A stretch of 64,000 nucleotides of DNA from Marinobacterium nitratireducens (GTDB lineage Bacteria; Pseudomonadota; Gammaproteobacteria; Pseudomonadales; Balneatricaceae): NCBI RefSeq assembly GCF_014645375.1, contig NZ_BMLT01000004.1:306734-370733 (forward strand), given 5' to 3'. The first letter of the stretch is position 1. Each line of letters begins with the position of its first letter. The notes under the pieces were generated by a model. The model saw nothing but the letters and a program-made list of their open reading frames with translations, was not told the origin of the DNA and searched no databases. The translations under genes and the position numbers were made by a program. Below are positions 1-8,453 of this stretch, piece after piece.

Positions 1-4
1 TGCG

Positions 5-1123
5 TCAGATATCCGCCACCCGATACAACACCGCATCGTGGTATCCGGTGGTGACACGAATCACCCCGGCCAGCGAGCGATCGAGCTCCGGGTCGCCGCT
101 ATCCACGATCAGCGGCCGGCCTTCCAGCTCCTTGAGCTTGGTCTTGGTCGCCAGTACCCGAATATGCTCCCGCCCGATACGCCGCAGCAGCTCTGCAGAC
201 AGCTGCTGATTGCCGCGGCCGATGATATGGCCCTGCCCGCCGATCACCGTGATCACCAGGCGCACCTCCCTGTCCTGCGTCAGCTCCAGCAACTGCGCCG
301 CGGTGCAGTCACTGGCGACAAGCCGGCCGTCCTCCACCAGATCGACCCCGAGCAGGGTATTGGCCAGCCGCAGCTCGTCCATCACCGCCTGCACCGTCGT
401 GCCGGATCCCATGATGTAGCACACGCCGGGCTCCATGGCCTCGACCACGTCGGCGGCGATGTCGGCCTGCACCAGCTCCTCGGATTCGCGCGCGCCATTC
501 TTGACGTGCTGCAGGTAGCGATGCTCCTGGGGCACCAGCAGTTCGCCGTAGTAGCGCGCACGCACGCGCCCCTGACGGAACTGCTCCTCGTCGATATCGC
601 GCACTTCCTGATCGCCCAGCGTCACCAGCTCGCCGCGTATCAGCATCGCGACGATCTCGCCGGCGGCGCGGGGCGTTACCGCATAGACTCCGGAGTGGAT
701 CTTGACACCGGCGGGAACGCCCAGCACCGGCATCCGGTCCGACAGCACATTGCAGATATTGCGCGCGGTTCCGTCCCCGCCGGCGAACAGCAGAAGGTCG
801 ACACCGGCATCGGCCAGCGCATGGGCGGCGCGCTCGGTATCCTCGGGCCCGGTGTGACCGGAGTCGATCGCTCCCAGCACCCTGGGCTCGAAACCCGCCT
901 CGCGCGCGACCTGCTCGCCCATCTCCCCCGGCCAGGTCAGAATCTCCACCGGCAGCCCGCGCAGCACTTCCAGTGCCTGCAGCGTGCGCTCTCCGGCGCG
1001 CGGCCTGGCACCCAGCTCCAGAGCCCGCCGGGTGGTCTCGGCGCCATCGCTTCCCTTGAGCGCGACAGAGCCACCGAGGCCCGCCAGAGGGTTGACTATC
1101 AGTCCGAGTCTGAACATGGACAC
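5..1123 (-). CDS. ATP-NAD kinase-like protein (COG3199 type)
   Basis: The 372-residue protein opens with a VNPLAGLGG-type loop (residues 10-18) and carries the GGDGT motif of the NAD kinase/diacylglycerol kinase fold at residues 115-119. Family members are annotated as ATP-NAD kinases, but they differ from the canonical NadK and the physiological substrate is often untested. It is the last gene of a minus-strand run, 3 nt after the PilZ gene and downstream of pdxB, so it is probably co-transcribed with them. The stop codon lies 4 bases inside the window, so the gene is complete. Fold assignment is confident; substrate is not. Confidence 0.85.
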   Translation of the reverse strand: MSMFRLGLIVNPLAGLGGSVALKGSDGAETTRRALELGARPRAGERTLQALEVLRGLPVEILTWPGEMGEQVAREAGFEPRVLGAIDSGHTGPEDTERAAHALADAGVDLLLFAGGDGTARNICNVLSDRMPVLGVPAGVKIHSGVYAVTPRAAGEIVAMLIRGELVTLGDQEVRDIDEEQFRQGRVRARYYGELLVPQEHRYLQHVKNGARESEELVQADIAADVVEAMEPGVCYIMGSGTTVQAVMDELRLANTLLGVDLVEDGRLVASDCTAAQLLELTQDREVRLVITVIGGQGHIIGRGNQQLSAELLRRIGREHIRVLATKTKLKELEGRPLIVDSGDPELDRSLAGVIRVTTGYHDAVLYRVADI

Positions 1124-1126
1124 TTC

Positions 1127-1834
1127 CTATATCTCGTCAATGTAGCCGGCTTCGGCCAGAAAGCGCTGGTAAACGAAGGCCGCCAGCATCAGCCGCGCCT
1201 CTTCCTCGAGCTCCTGGAACTCGACGCCATAGCGATAGCGCAGCATCTCCGGCGCCCCCTCCTGCTGCTGGCTGCGTATGATCGCGGGCGCCAGCAGCAC
1301 CTGATCGATGCCGGCGACCCAGAGCCTCAGCGTCAGATAAACCGGATCCCCGCTCATCCCCACCGGTTGCGAGGTTTCGACACAGGCGCCACCGAGACTG
1401 ATGTCTCTGCAGATGGCGGCACAGGGCAGGCTGGCACCACCGAGGTACTCGTCTTCCTGCCGGTCGACGGCCACCTTGAGCCGCACCGGCACCCGCGTAC
1501 TGGCCCGGATACGCTTGACCTCGAGCGCGCGCGGATACTCCAGATGCCAGTAGCCGTATGGCGCTGACGCCGCCGACAGCAGTCGCGTGGTAAAGGCGCA
1601 GATATGATTGCCGGCCATCAGTCGCACCGTCAACGTGGCGCCCTCGCCGATCCGCGCCGCCTGAGAGCCGGCCCGGGGCGCGCTGATCAGTAAGCTGGCG
1701 CCGTCGCGGTAGCCGATCAGTTCCGCCGTGAAACGACTGCGCGGGCTACGGCACTCGACGCGCAGGCGCTCGCCGGGGCGCGGCTGCAGATCAGCAAGTC
1801 CGGGCGTTTCGCCCTGTTGCAGGAGTTTCGGCAT
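1127..1834 (-). CDS. PilZ-domain c-di-GMP-binding protein (YcgR-like layout)
   Basis: A 235-residue cytosolic protein. The N-terminal ~100 residues form a beta-rich YcgR-N-like region, followed by a PilZ domain with both ligand motifs visible: RxxxR at residues 110-114 (RASTR) and DxSxxG at 144-149 (DISLGG). It should therefore bind cyclic di-GMP; the output (motility, polysaccharide or other) cannot be read from sequence. The frame stays open upstream into pdxB. I chose the ATG at 1834 (MPKLLQQGET) because the upstream frame lies inside pdxB and does not look like protein of this family. It sits between pdxB (34-nt gap) and the ATP-NAD kinase gene (3-nt gap). Confidence 0.85.
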   Translation of the reverse strand: MPKLLQQGETPGLADLQPRPGERLRVECRSPRSRFTAELIGYRDGASLLISAPRAGSQAARIGEGATLTVRLMAGNHICAFTTRLLSAASAPYGYWHLEYPRALEVKRIRASTRVPVRLKVAVDRQEDEYLGGASLPCAAICRDISLGGACVETSQPVGMSGDPVYLTLRLWVAGIDQVLLAPAIIRSQQQEGAPEMLRYRYGVEFQELEEEARLMLAAFVYQRFLAEAGYIDEI

Positions 1835-1868
1835 CGATACACAGGTGGCTGTTGGCAAACCCGGTAGC

Positions 1869-3017
1869 TTACGCCAATTCGACACTGAAACCGAGTGCGG
1901 CCAGCTCCCGGGCCCGGGATTCATCCAGATCACCGCGCACTTTCAACGTGGCGAACTCCCGCCGCACCGGATAGTTCTTGCGCAGCCGGTCGAAAGCCTG
2001 GCCCCGCTCCGCTTCCGGCAGCCCCAGCGTCGCCCGCAGCTCCCGGTCATCCCGAAAGGGGTCGTAAAGCAGACGCATCAGCTCGAGCGGCTCCACCTGC
2101 GCCGAGACATCGACCATACGGATCGTCGCCTCGGGCACGCAGGACTCGAAGGCAACGGCGTCACCGATACCGAACAGACGCCGGACCGCCTGATACAGCA
2201 TGTAGGTGCCGCGAATCTTGCCATCGAGGCTGTACCCGGCGATATGCGGCGAGCAGAAACGAACCCGCTGTGCCAGCTCTGGGTCGACGACCGGCTCGTG
2301 CTCCCACACGTCCAGCACCAGCGTCAGGTCCTGCCGACGGCGCGCAACATCGAGCAGCGCCCGGTTATCGATCGCCCCGCCGCGACCGGCATTGAGCAAT
2401 ATCGCGCCGCGCTTCAGCTGCGCCAGTTGCAAGGATCCCAGCAGATGACGGGTCGGGTAAGGGCCGTCGCTGATCAGCGGCGTGTGCATCGAAACGATGT
2501 CGGCCTGCGACAGCAGTTCGTCGAGGGTAACGAAACCCTCCGGCGACGCAGCGGCACGCGGCGGATCGTTCAGCAACAGCCGCACGCCAAGCCGCTCCAG
2601 CCGTTGCTGCAAACGCCCACCGACATTGCCGACACCGATGATGCCCAGGGTCTTGTCCCGCAGCGAAAATCCCTGCTCGGACGCAAGCTGATAGAGCACC
2701 GTCAGCACGAACTCGACTACCGCATCGGCATTGCAGCCCGGCGCGCTGCTGAAGGCGATGCCGCGTCCGGCGAGATAGTCCAGATCGACATGGTCGGTAC
2801 CGATGGTTGCGGTACCAACGAAGCGCACCCGGGAGCCCTCCAGCAGTGCGCGATCGACCCGGGTAATGGAACGCACCAGCAACAGATCGGCATCGACTAG
2901 GGCATCCGGGCTCATATCACGCCCCGGGAGCCTGCGGATGCTTCCCAGCGGACCGAACAGCGCCTCCAGTTGCGGTATGTTCTCGTCCGCCACTATATTC
3001 AGGGTCCTGTGCTTCAA
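1869..3017 (-). CDS. pdxB: Erythronate-4-phosphate dehydrogenase
   Basis: A 382-residue NAD-dependent 2-hydroxyacid dehydrogenase that oxidises 4-phosphoerythronate in the DXP-dependent route to pyridoxal 5'-phosphate. Visible are the N-terminal substrate-domain signature (VADENIPQLEALFGPLG), the GTATIGTDHVD segment, the Rossmann loop GVGNVGGRL at residues 128-136, the catalytic-His segment CSPHIAGYSLDG, and a C-terminal dimerisation extension typical of PdxB. Length matches the family. It is first in the minus-strand run with the PilZ and ATP-NAD kinase genes and diverges from the WGR gene across about 160 bp. Confidence 0.95.
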   Translation of the reverse strand: MKHRTLNIVADENIPQLEALFGPLGSIRRLPGRDMSPDALVDADLLLVRSITRVDRALLEGSRVRFVGTATIGTDHVDLDYLAGRGIAFSSAPGCNADAVVEFVLTVLYQLASEQGFSLRDKTLGIIGVGNVGGRLQQRLERLGVRLLLNDPPRAAASPEGFVTLDELLSQADIVSMHTPLISDGPYPTRHLLGSLQLAQLKRGAILLNAGRGGAIDNRALLDVARRRQDLTLVLDVWEHEPVVDPELAQRVRFCSPHIAGYSLDGKIRGTYMLYQAVRRLFGIGDAVAFESCVPEATIRMVDVSAQVEPLELMRLLYDPFRDDRELRATLGLPEAERGQAFDRLRKNYPVRREFATLKVRGDLDESRARELAALGFSVELA

Positions 3018-3176
3018 ACTGGCCTCCGGGGCTTTACAATTGCGGGGGTTTCGGGCTCAATGCGCCGTTACGCCCGCCGGAAATCCGCGAAATTCGCCGG
3101 CAGGATACGCGACATACGGCAAACAGGCCGCAAACGAACACTATTCTCCCCCCGATAGAGTTAGGGTAAAAGCCCC

Positions 3177-3425
3177 TTGATAGTACGCTGGCGCAAAGAT
3201 CAGGAATACTTCATCGTCCGTCTGTATCAGGACCTTGTGGGTGACTGGATACTGAGCCAGAGCTGGGGCGACTGCCTGAGCGACGAATCCGGCATCAGCC
3301 ATACCGTACTGCCGTCCTATCAGGAAGCGCGGCGCCTGCTGCGCACCATCGCCCGCGAACAGCGCCTGCGCGGCTACCGCCACGAAGACCGCAGCGAGGT
3401 GCAGCTGGGATTCGATTTCGGCTGA
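3177..3425 (+). CDS. Small WGR-domain protein
   Basis: An 82-residue protein with a WGR-like core: WRKDQEYFIVRLYQDLVGDW, then SWG, then a helix ending YRHEDRSEVQLGFDFG. WGR domains are nucleic-acid-interaction modules known from PARPs and from short bacterial proteins; function here is unknown. The start appears to be TTG (MIVRW); no ATG fits. It is a single gene, divergent from pdxB and followed by a long gene-free region. A longer open frame on the other strand over the same bases has no protein-like features. Confidence 0.7.
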   Translation: MIVRWRKDQEYFIVRLYQDLVGDWILSQSWGDCLSDESGISHTVLPSYQEARRLLRTIAREQRLRGYRHEDRSEVQLGFDFG

Positions 3426-3486
3426 AATTCGCAGGGCGCTGTATTCAGAAAGGGTCATCGCACCCGGGTCAAACAAGGTGGATGGG

Positions 3487-3645
3487 AAAAATCCGGCCCC
3501 GAAAGGGGCCGGCCTGCACACTGCAAGGTGATAAGAGCCTAAAGCTTGCAAAATGAGGTGAGGCCCGCCCCGCCAAAGGCGGGCCCCGTTGCCCGGCAGC
3601 GCGTCTGTTAGGTGAGGTCCGAACGCCGCCGGTCACTTACGAGCG
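3487..3645 (-). ncRNA. Candidate Fur-controlled small RNA (~160 nt)
   Basis: Inference from signals. On the minus strand a promoter with an embedded Fur box (3652-3680) is followed ~155 nt later by a strong intrinsic terminator (stem 3493-3512, then A and five U residues at 3487-3491). No protein gene lies between. The transcript would carry a second hairpin (3562-3585) and the single-stranded motif CUCACCU twice (within 3605-3619 and 3551-3567), complementary to a ribosome-binding site. This layout resembles RyhB/PrrF-type iron-responsive RNAs. Alternative: a 19-codon frame (MQTLLRMIINGNSMDPARK) overlaps the promoter and could be a small peptide gene instead. Confidence 0.45.
3493..3512 (-). 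terminator. Intrinsic terminator, minus strand
   Basis: A perfect 8-bp stem (CCGGCCCC/GGGGCCGG) with a 4-nt loop. Read leftwards it is followed by A then TTTTT; read rightwards it has no T-run. It therefore terminates a minus-strand transcript, although no minus-strand protein gene ends here. Confidence 0.75.
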
Positions 3646-3651
3646 GGATCC

Positions 3652-3680
3652 ATACTATTACCATTGATAATCATTCGCAA
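3652..3680 (-). promoter_or_regulatory. Promoter with overlapping Fur box
   Basis: On the minus strand, TTGCGA (3675-3680) and TAGTAT (3652-3657) are 17 bp apart. The spacer and -35 edge contain AATGATTATCA, the core of a Fur box. The 19-bp stretch 3660-3678 matches the GATAATGATAATCATTATC consensus at about 12 of 19 positions. Binding of ferric Fur here would block RNA polymerase. Confidence 0.55.
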
Positions 3681-4004
3681 TAGCGTTTGCATATAAATTC
3701 CGTGTTTTTTTAACAAGCCGGTGGCACTGCGGGCCGGCTTCGGGACATTCCGAACCCAGGCAGCAGCACCCAAGGACCAGCAAAACCGGCACCTGCCTCG
3801 CGTGCCTTGTGCCCGGCGCCGGAATTTGCCAATTTTTTGAGCAACAGATCCTTTATTCCACGCTACCAGTTGCACTACAATCAGCACACAATCCGGGGCG
3901 GAGGAACCGAGCGTCAAGCAGCTCTTCAGCAGAGTCCTTCCCCTGCCCCAGCCCGAACCCTACACCGCGCCCGAGAGGCGCGTTATTTTTTGGAGGTCCC
4001 GCCG

Positions 4005-4823
4005 TTGACACCCAGTGGCAAAATCAAACTGCAGGGTTTTAACAACCTCACCAAGAGCCTGAGCTTCTGCATCTACGATATCTGCTACACCCGTACGCCG
4101 GAGCAGAAGGCCGAATACATCGAGTATATCGACGAGCAGTACAACGCCGACCGTCTGACGGAAATCCTGACCGAGGTCTGCGAGATCATCGGCGCCAACG
4201 TGCTGAACATCGCCCGTCAGGACTACGAGCCCCAGGGGGCGAGCGTTACCATTCTGGTTTCCGAAGAGCCGCTTAAAGATTCCCAGATGGTGGACAAATC
4301 GGAGAAGCCGGGACCGCTGCAGCCGGACTACGTGGTCGCTCACCTCGACAAGAGCCACATCTGCGTGCATACCTATCCGGAGAGCCATCCGGACAACGGC
4401 ATCTGCACCTTCCGGGCAGATATCGAGGTTTCCACCTGTGGCGTCATTTCACCGCTGAAAGCGCTGAACTACCTGATTCACAAGCTCGAGTCGGACATCG
4501 TCACCATCGACTACCGGGTACGCGGATTCACCCGCGATGTGCACGGCGTCAAGCACTATATCGACCACGATATCCACTCGATCCAGAACTTCATCAGCCA
4601 GGATATTCGTGACCAGTACCAGATGCTGGACGTCAACGTCTATCAGGAAAACATCTTCCACACCAAGATGATGCTGAACGACTTCGACCTGAACCAGTAC
4701 CTGTTCGGCACCACCACCCGGGACCTGAGCGAAGACGAGATCAACCACATTACCGAGAACCTGTTCCGGGAAATGCGCGAGATCTTCTACGCCCGCAACC
4801 TGCCGGAAATGTCATCCGAATAA
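4005..4823 (+). CDS. speD: S-adenosylmethionine decarboxylase proenzyme
   Basis: A 272-residue protein of the E. coli-type (class 1A) SpeD family, which makes decarboxylated SAM, the aminopropyl donor for spermidine. It is a self-processing pyruvoyl enzyme. The cleavage site is in [16 protein letters not shown], with Lys116-Ser117 the expected scissile pair and Ser117 becoming the pyruvoyl group. [20 protein letters not shown] and [20 protein letters not shown] match the family throughout. The TTG at 4005 is chosen because TGGAGG (3991-3996) precedes it at good spacing and family homology begins there. No spermidine synthase gene is adjacent. Confidence 0.95.
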   Translation: MTPSGKIKLQGFNNLTKSLSFCIYDICYTRTPEQKAEYIEYIDEQYNADRLTEILTEVCEIIGANVLNIARQDYEPQGASVTILVSEEPLKDSQMVDKSEKPGPLQPDYVVAHLDKSHICVHTYPESHPDNGICTFRADIEVSTCGVISPLKALNYLIHKLESDIVTIDYRVRGFTRDVHGVKHYIDHDIHSIQNFISQDIRDQYQMLDVNVYQENIFHTKMMLNDFDLNQYLFGTTTRDLSEDEINHITENLFREMREIFYARNLPEMSSE

Positions 4824-4841
4824 GCGCCCGGGCAAGATGAG

Positions 4842-4866
4842 AAAAGGCGCCTGCGGGCGCCTTTTT
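4842..4866. terminator. Bidirectional intrinsic terminator
   Basis: A 10-bp stem AAAAGGCGCC/GGCGCCTTTT with loop TGCG, followed by T on the plus strand and preceded by A residues, so it can work in both directions. It separates the convergent speD and dgkA. Confidence 0.85.
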
Positions 4867-4876
4867 CAATGGTTTC

Positions 4877-5254
4877 TCAGAGTGCCGCGAGCCGCTCCCA
4901 GAGCGCCGCCCCCCAGACCAGGGCGGCGATCATCAGGGTGACGAAGACCGCCGCCGAGCCCAGGTCCTTGGCCCGGCCGGCCAGCTCGTTGAACTCCAGT
5001 CCGGCCCGATCGACCACCGCCTCGATCGCCGAGTTGATCAGCTCCGCCATCAGCACCAGCAGGCAGCTGACGAGCAACAGCGCCAGCTTGAACACCGAGT
5101 CTGCAAGCCAGAACGAGAACGGCAGCATCAGCAGCACCGCGTAAAGCTCGTATCGAAAGGCAGGCTCGTGAACGAAAGCCGCGCGCATTCCCTTGAACGA
5201 GTAACAGGTCGCATAGTAGAAGCGCGCCGGCCCCGTCACTTTGTCATTCGGCAT
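4877..5254 (-). CDS. dgkA: Diacylglycerol kinase
   Basis: A 125-residue integral membrane protein with three membrane helices. It phosphorylates diacylglycerol to phosphatidate. The family signature runs ELINSAIEAVVDRAG (residues 71-85; Glu71 and Glu78 in the active-site region) and NELAGRAKDLGSAAVF. The ATG at 5254 is chosen because upstream codons lie inside the preceding gene and this start gives the normal family length. Its first 11 nt overlap the end of the phosphoethanolamine-transferase-like gene, so the two are translationally coupled. DgkA would recycle the diacylglycerol released when phosphatidylethanolamine donates its head group. Confidence 0.93.
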   Translation of the reverse strand: MPNDKVTGPARFYYATCYSFKGMRAAFVHEPAFRYELYAVLLMLPFSFWLADSVFKLALLLVSCLLVLMAELINSAIEAVVDRAGLEFNELAGRAKDLGSAAVFVTLMIAALVWGAALWERLAAL

Positions 5255-7031
5255 TATCCTCTCCAGGTAGCTGCAGACGGCGCTCGAAAAGGCGTCGATA
5301 GCGCTCGTCGAGCTGATCGTAACGAACCAGCGTCTCGCCGTCACTCAGTTTGACATTGCCACGCTCGAAGTCGATCTCGAAGATCGACTGGTCCGGAAAC
5401 ACCAGCGCAGCGCGGGGATCCTTGTGCAGCGTGATCATGAATGCCGTCACGATTCGCAACCGGTTGCGGTCGACCGGTTGCAGCAAGCTGACGCCATCCA
5501 GCTCAGTGACCGGAACAACGCCCATCAGTTCCAGCGCCGTGGGCACAATATCGGCATGGGTGACTGGCGCATCCAGATTCACCCTGACCGCCTCGCCCCG
5601 CCCCTGCGGCGGAAAGATCAGCAGCGGATTGCGAATGACCTCCGGGCGAAAGTCGTGATGGAACTGACTTTTCTCCCCCGCCACGTGCTCGCCGTGATCG
5701 CTGGAATAGAAAACCCAGGTATTGGCATCGGCGGCACGGGCCTCGGCCACCAGGCGCGCCAGGTAGCGATCGGTATAGCGGACGGTATTGTCGTAGGCAT
5801 TGACGCTGTTGGGTCCCTCTTCCGGCAGGTATACCTTGCTGGCCGCCGGCACCTGACGACTGAACGGCGTATGGCTGCCACTCATCTGCGCCACCAGCAG
5901 GTAGGGTTTCCCGGTCGCCGCCGCCTCGGCGATGAAAGGCAGCAGACCGCGTTCGAGTACCTGCTGATCGTCCGCGCCGATGGAAACCGACACATCCGCG
6001 CTGAAGTCCACGCCCTGACGGAAGTGATCGAGATCCTTGTCCACCAGCATCTGGTCGAGCCCGCGCCAGCGAAAGTCCTGCGCCGTCACCAGCCCCGTCC
6101 TGTAGCCGGCACTCTTGGCGTAGTTGAACAGGGTCGGCACTCGAAACACGGCTCCGTGCGGATCGATCCCTTCGAGCCCGGTCAGCATATAGGGAACCGA
6201 CGTCAGGGTACGCGGCGAAACGCTCACGGCGTTGCGCATCGCCAGCAACTCACCCCGCGCCTGCAGGGCGGAGAGACCCGGCGTGGTATCGCGCGCGTAG
6301 CCATACACCCCAAGATGATCCCGGTTCAGCGACTCGCCGATAACGAAAATAATGTTGGGCGCCCCTGCCCTTGCGTGCCGGGGCGCGAGCGCGGGGCGCT
6401 GCGGGCCTGCCAGCTCGCCCAGCTGCAGGTCCACCGCCCCCGCCAGACTGGAGTAATACGCCACCGGCGCCACCTGAAAATAGGGGGCCCCGTACCAGTT
6501 GAGCGACACCAGCCCGAACAGCCCGGCCGCCAGCAGGCCGCTGCCCCAGCGCCCCCAGCCGCGGGGCCGATACTCCACCGACATCACCAGAACCAGCACC
6601 AGCATGGCCAGCAGCGTCGTCAGCAGTGGCACCAGTAGACCGACGTGCTCGCGCCACAGCGCCAGCGACAGCAGCGGGTCCGAAAAAAAGAAGCGCACAT
6701 CGAAGGTGGTGATGAACTTGCGGTAGATCTCGAAATAGGACGTCTGCGCCAGATAAGCCACCAGGAACAGCGACAAAAGCGTGAGCGCAATGCGCCGCCG
6801 CCGCAGCAGCAGGCCGCGAATATTGAACAGCAGCCCCCAGTATGCCAGCCCGCTGAGAATGAAATTGACCACGAAGCGCGTGCCGGTAATGTTCTCGCGC
6901 GTCCATTCGATATCCCGGACCAGGAGCAGATCGATCAGCAGCAGCATCGACCAGCACAGCATCAGACCGGTTCCCGGGTGGTCGCGACAGAAACGACGCA
7001 TCGACGACCAGACGGAAGGCAGCAGAAACAT
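5244..7031 (-). CDS. Inner-membrane phosphoethanolamine transferase-like sulfatase-fold protein
   Basis: A 595-residue protein with about five N-terminal membrane helices (to ~residue 180) and a periplasmic alkaline-phosphatase/sulfatase-fold domain. Metal-site and nucleophile segments visible: PNIIFVIGESLNRDHLGVYG (Glu233), SPRTLTSVPYMLTG (nucleophile probably Thr275 or Thr277), YSSDHGEHV and FHHDFRPEVIRNPLL. This is the layout of EptA/EptB/OpgE/CptA enzymes, but the nucleophile region differs from true EptA. The acceptor (lipid A, core sugar or glucan) is not predictable. The ATG at 7031 is chosen because membrane homology begins there and GCGAGG lies upstream. Coupling to dgkA supports a phosphatidylethanolamine-consuming reaction. 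Confidence 0.8.
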   Translation of the reverse strand: MFLLPSVWSSMRRFCRDHPGTGLMLCWSMLLLIDLLLVRDIEWTRENITGTRFVVNFILSGLAYWGLLFNIRGLLLRRRRIALTLLSLFLVAYLAQTSYFEIYRKFITTFDVRFFFSDPLLSLALWREHVGLLVPLLTTLLAMLVLVLVMSVEYRPRGWGRWGSGLLAAGLFGLVSLNWYGAPYFQVAPVAYYSSLAGAVDLQLGELAGPQRPALAPRHARAGAPNIIFVIGESLNRDHLGVYGYARDTTPGLSALQARGELLAMRNAVSVSPRTLTSVPYMLTGLEGIDPHGAVFRVPTLFNYAKSAGYRTGLVTAQDFRWRGLDQMLVDKDLDHFRQGVDFSADVSVSIGADDQQVLERGLLPFIAEAAATGKPYLLVAQMSGSHTPFSRQVPAASKVYLPEEGPNSVNAYDNTVRYTDRYLARLVAEARAADANTWVFYSSDHGEHVAGEKSQFHHDFRPEVIRNPLLIFPPQGRGEAVRVNLDAPVTHADIVPTALELMGVVPVTELDGVSLLQPVDRNRLRIVTAFMITLHKDPRAALVFPDQSIFEIDFERGNVKLSDGETLVRYDQLDERYRRLFERRLQLPGEDNAE

Positions 7032-7360
7032 TGAGCAGCAATCCTCGCCTGTTGACATCGAGCGCCCCTGACCGGACCTGTGCAGGGGCCCGGACGCCAT
7101 CGGCGCTCGCCGAAAAACGACAATCATATCGGCTTTTAACCGCCCCCGCAGCCGCCGTGTCGCCACTTCGCGCGGCACCCGCCCTCCGGGGTGAAGCCAG
7201 AGACGGTCTGGGATACAATGAGCAGCAACCGCCCCGGGGCGTACTGTCGCATTCCTGCCCCGCCCAGGCCGGAGCATTGCAGCTCACCACCCGGCCAGCA
7301 CTGGATTTTATAGTGGATTCGCATTACTCGAATCCGCTTCAACGGCAACAGATCTCCGAT
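7032..7360. promoter_or_regulatory. Divergent intergenic region with dusA promoter candidate
   Basis: About 330 bp between the transferase-like gene and dusA, with no gene. A plausible plus-strand promoter is GTGAAG (7191-7196), a 17-bp spacer and TACAAT (7214-7219). The -35 is poor, the -10 good. Nothing else stands out. Confidence 0.35.
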
Positions 7361-8395
7361 ATGCAGCACACAGAAACAGCCGACACCACCGCCAGCCTCA
7401 ACACCGGCCCCGCACTTCGCGAGCACAGCGTCAATCGCCGCTTCTCCGTGGCGCCGATGATGGACTGGACGGACCGCCATTGCCGCTATTTTCACCGACT
7501 GCTGAGCAATGACGCGCTGCTGTATACCGAGATGGTTACCACAGGCGCGCTGCTGCACGGCGACAGCGAGCGCTTCCTGCGCTACGACGCTACCGAACAC
7601 CCGATCGCGCTTCAGCTTGGCGGCAGCGACCCCGAAGCCCTCGCCCGCTGCACGCGCATGGCGGAGGAGCACGGCTACGATGAGGTCAACCTCAATGTCG
7701 GCTGTCCCAGCGACCGGGTACAGAACAACATGATCGGCGCCTGCCTGATGGCCCATCCACAGCTCGTGGCCGACTGCCTCGCGCGCATGCAGGACGCGGT
7801 GCGGATTCCGGTAACGGTCAAACACCGCCTCGGCATCGACGATATGGACAGCTACGAGGAGCTGCACCGTTTCGTCGATATTGTCCGCCAGTCGGGCTGC
7901 CGCACGTTCATCATCCATGCCCGCAAGGCGATTCTCGCCGGCCTGAGCCCGAAGGAGAACCGCGAGATCCCGCCGCTCAAATACGACTGGGTGTACCGCA
8001 TCAAGCGGGATTTCCCGGAACTCGAGATCATCGTCAATGGCGGCATCAAGACGCTGGAGGACTGCGAGGAACACCTCCGCTCCGTTGACGGCGTGATGAT
8101 CGGACGTGAAGCCTACCAGAACCCGTACGGCATGCTCGCCGGTGTCGATCAACGCCTGTACGGTCAGGCAGCCCCGGCGCCATCCCGCCGGGATGTCGCC
8201 GAGCGGATGCTCGACTACACCGCCCGGGAACTGGCCGCCGGCGCCAGTCTTGGCCATATCACCCGCCACATACTCGGTCTTTTCCATGCCCAGCGCGGCG
8301 GCCGGCAGTTCCGCCGCCACCTGAGCGAAAACGCCCATCGCCCCGGCGCCGGCGTCGAGGTACTGAAGGCCGCCCTGGAACGGATTCCCGACTAA
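7361..8395 (+). CDS. dusA: tRNA-dihydrouridine synthase A
   Basis: A 344-residue FMN-dependent enzyme that reduces uridine to dihydrouridine in the D-loop of tRNA (U20 in E. coli). The TIM-barrel start [20 protein letters not shown], catalytic Cys115 in [12 protein letters not shown], and [21 protein letters not shown] are diagnostic of the DusA subgroup. The open frame extends far upstream; I chose the ATG at 7361, 25 residues before the barrel. The next gene, talB, follows after 58 bp and may share the transcript. Confidence 0.95.
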   Translation: MQHTETADTTASLNTGPALREHSVNRRFSVAPMMDWTDRHCRYFHRLLSNDALLYTEMVTTGALLHGDSERFLRYDATEHPIALQLGGSDPEALARCTRMAEEHGYDEVNLNVGCPSDRVQNNMIGACLMAHPQLVADCLARMQDAVRIPVTVKHRLGIDDMDSYEELHRFVDIVRQSGCRTFIIHARKAILAGLSPKENREIPPLKYDWVYRIKRDFPELEIIVNGGIKTLEDCEEHLRSVDGVMIGREAYQNPYGMLAGVDQRLYGQAAPAPSRRDVAERMLDYTARELAAGASLGHITRHILGLFHAQRGGRQFRRHLSENAHRPGAGVEVLKAALERIPD

Positions 8396-8453
8396 CCCCG
8401 CACTCAACCCGTTTGAATACCCTGCAGTAACATCTTTCAAAGGAAAAGCGCCC

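Larger units (their letters stand above)
3426..4004. other. Gene-free region with regulatory signals
   Basis: About 580 bp without a convincing protein gene. Its 5' half contains two GC-rich hairpins (3493-3512 and 3562-3585). The middle has a Fur-box-like sequence and a promoter reading leftwards (3652-3680). The right end is the speD leader, with a possible promoter (-35 TTATTC at 3853-3858, -10 TACAAT at 3876-3881) about 120 nt before the speD start. Confidence 0.6.

Noticed and set aside
38..1567. Long plus-strand open frame opposite the ATP-NAD kinase and PilZ genes
   Set aside because: Its product is rich in His, Gln, Arg and Leu with no family features, as expected for the antisense of a high-GC gene. 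The minus-strand genes have clear motifs.
3141..3551. Minus-strand frame over the WGR gene
   Set aside because: No ribosome-binding site or recognisable motif; the plus-strand product has a credible WGR domain.
3633..3917. Minus-strand 94-codon frame upstream of speD
   Set aside because: Most of it has no protein-like pattern. Only its last 19 codons, over the Fur box, might be read; that possibility is noted under the small-RNA finding.
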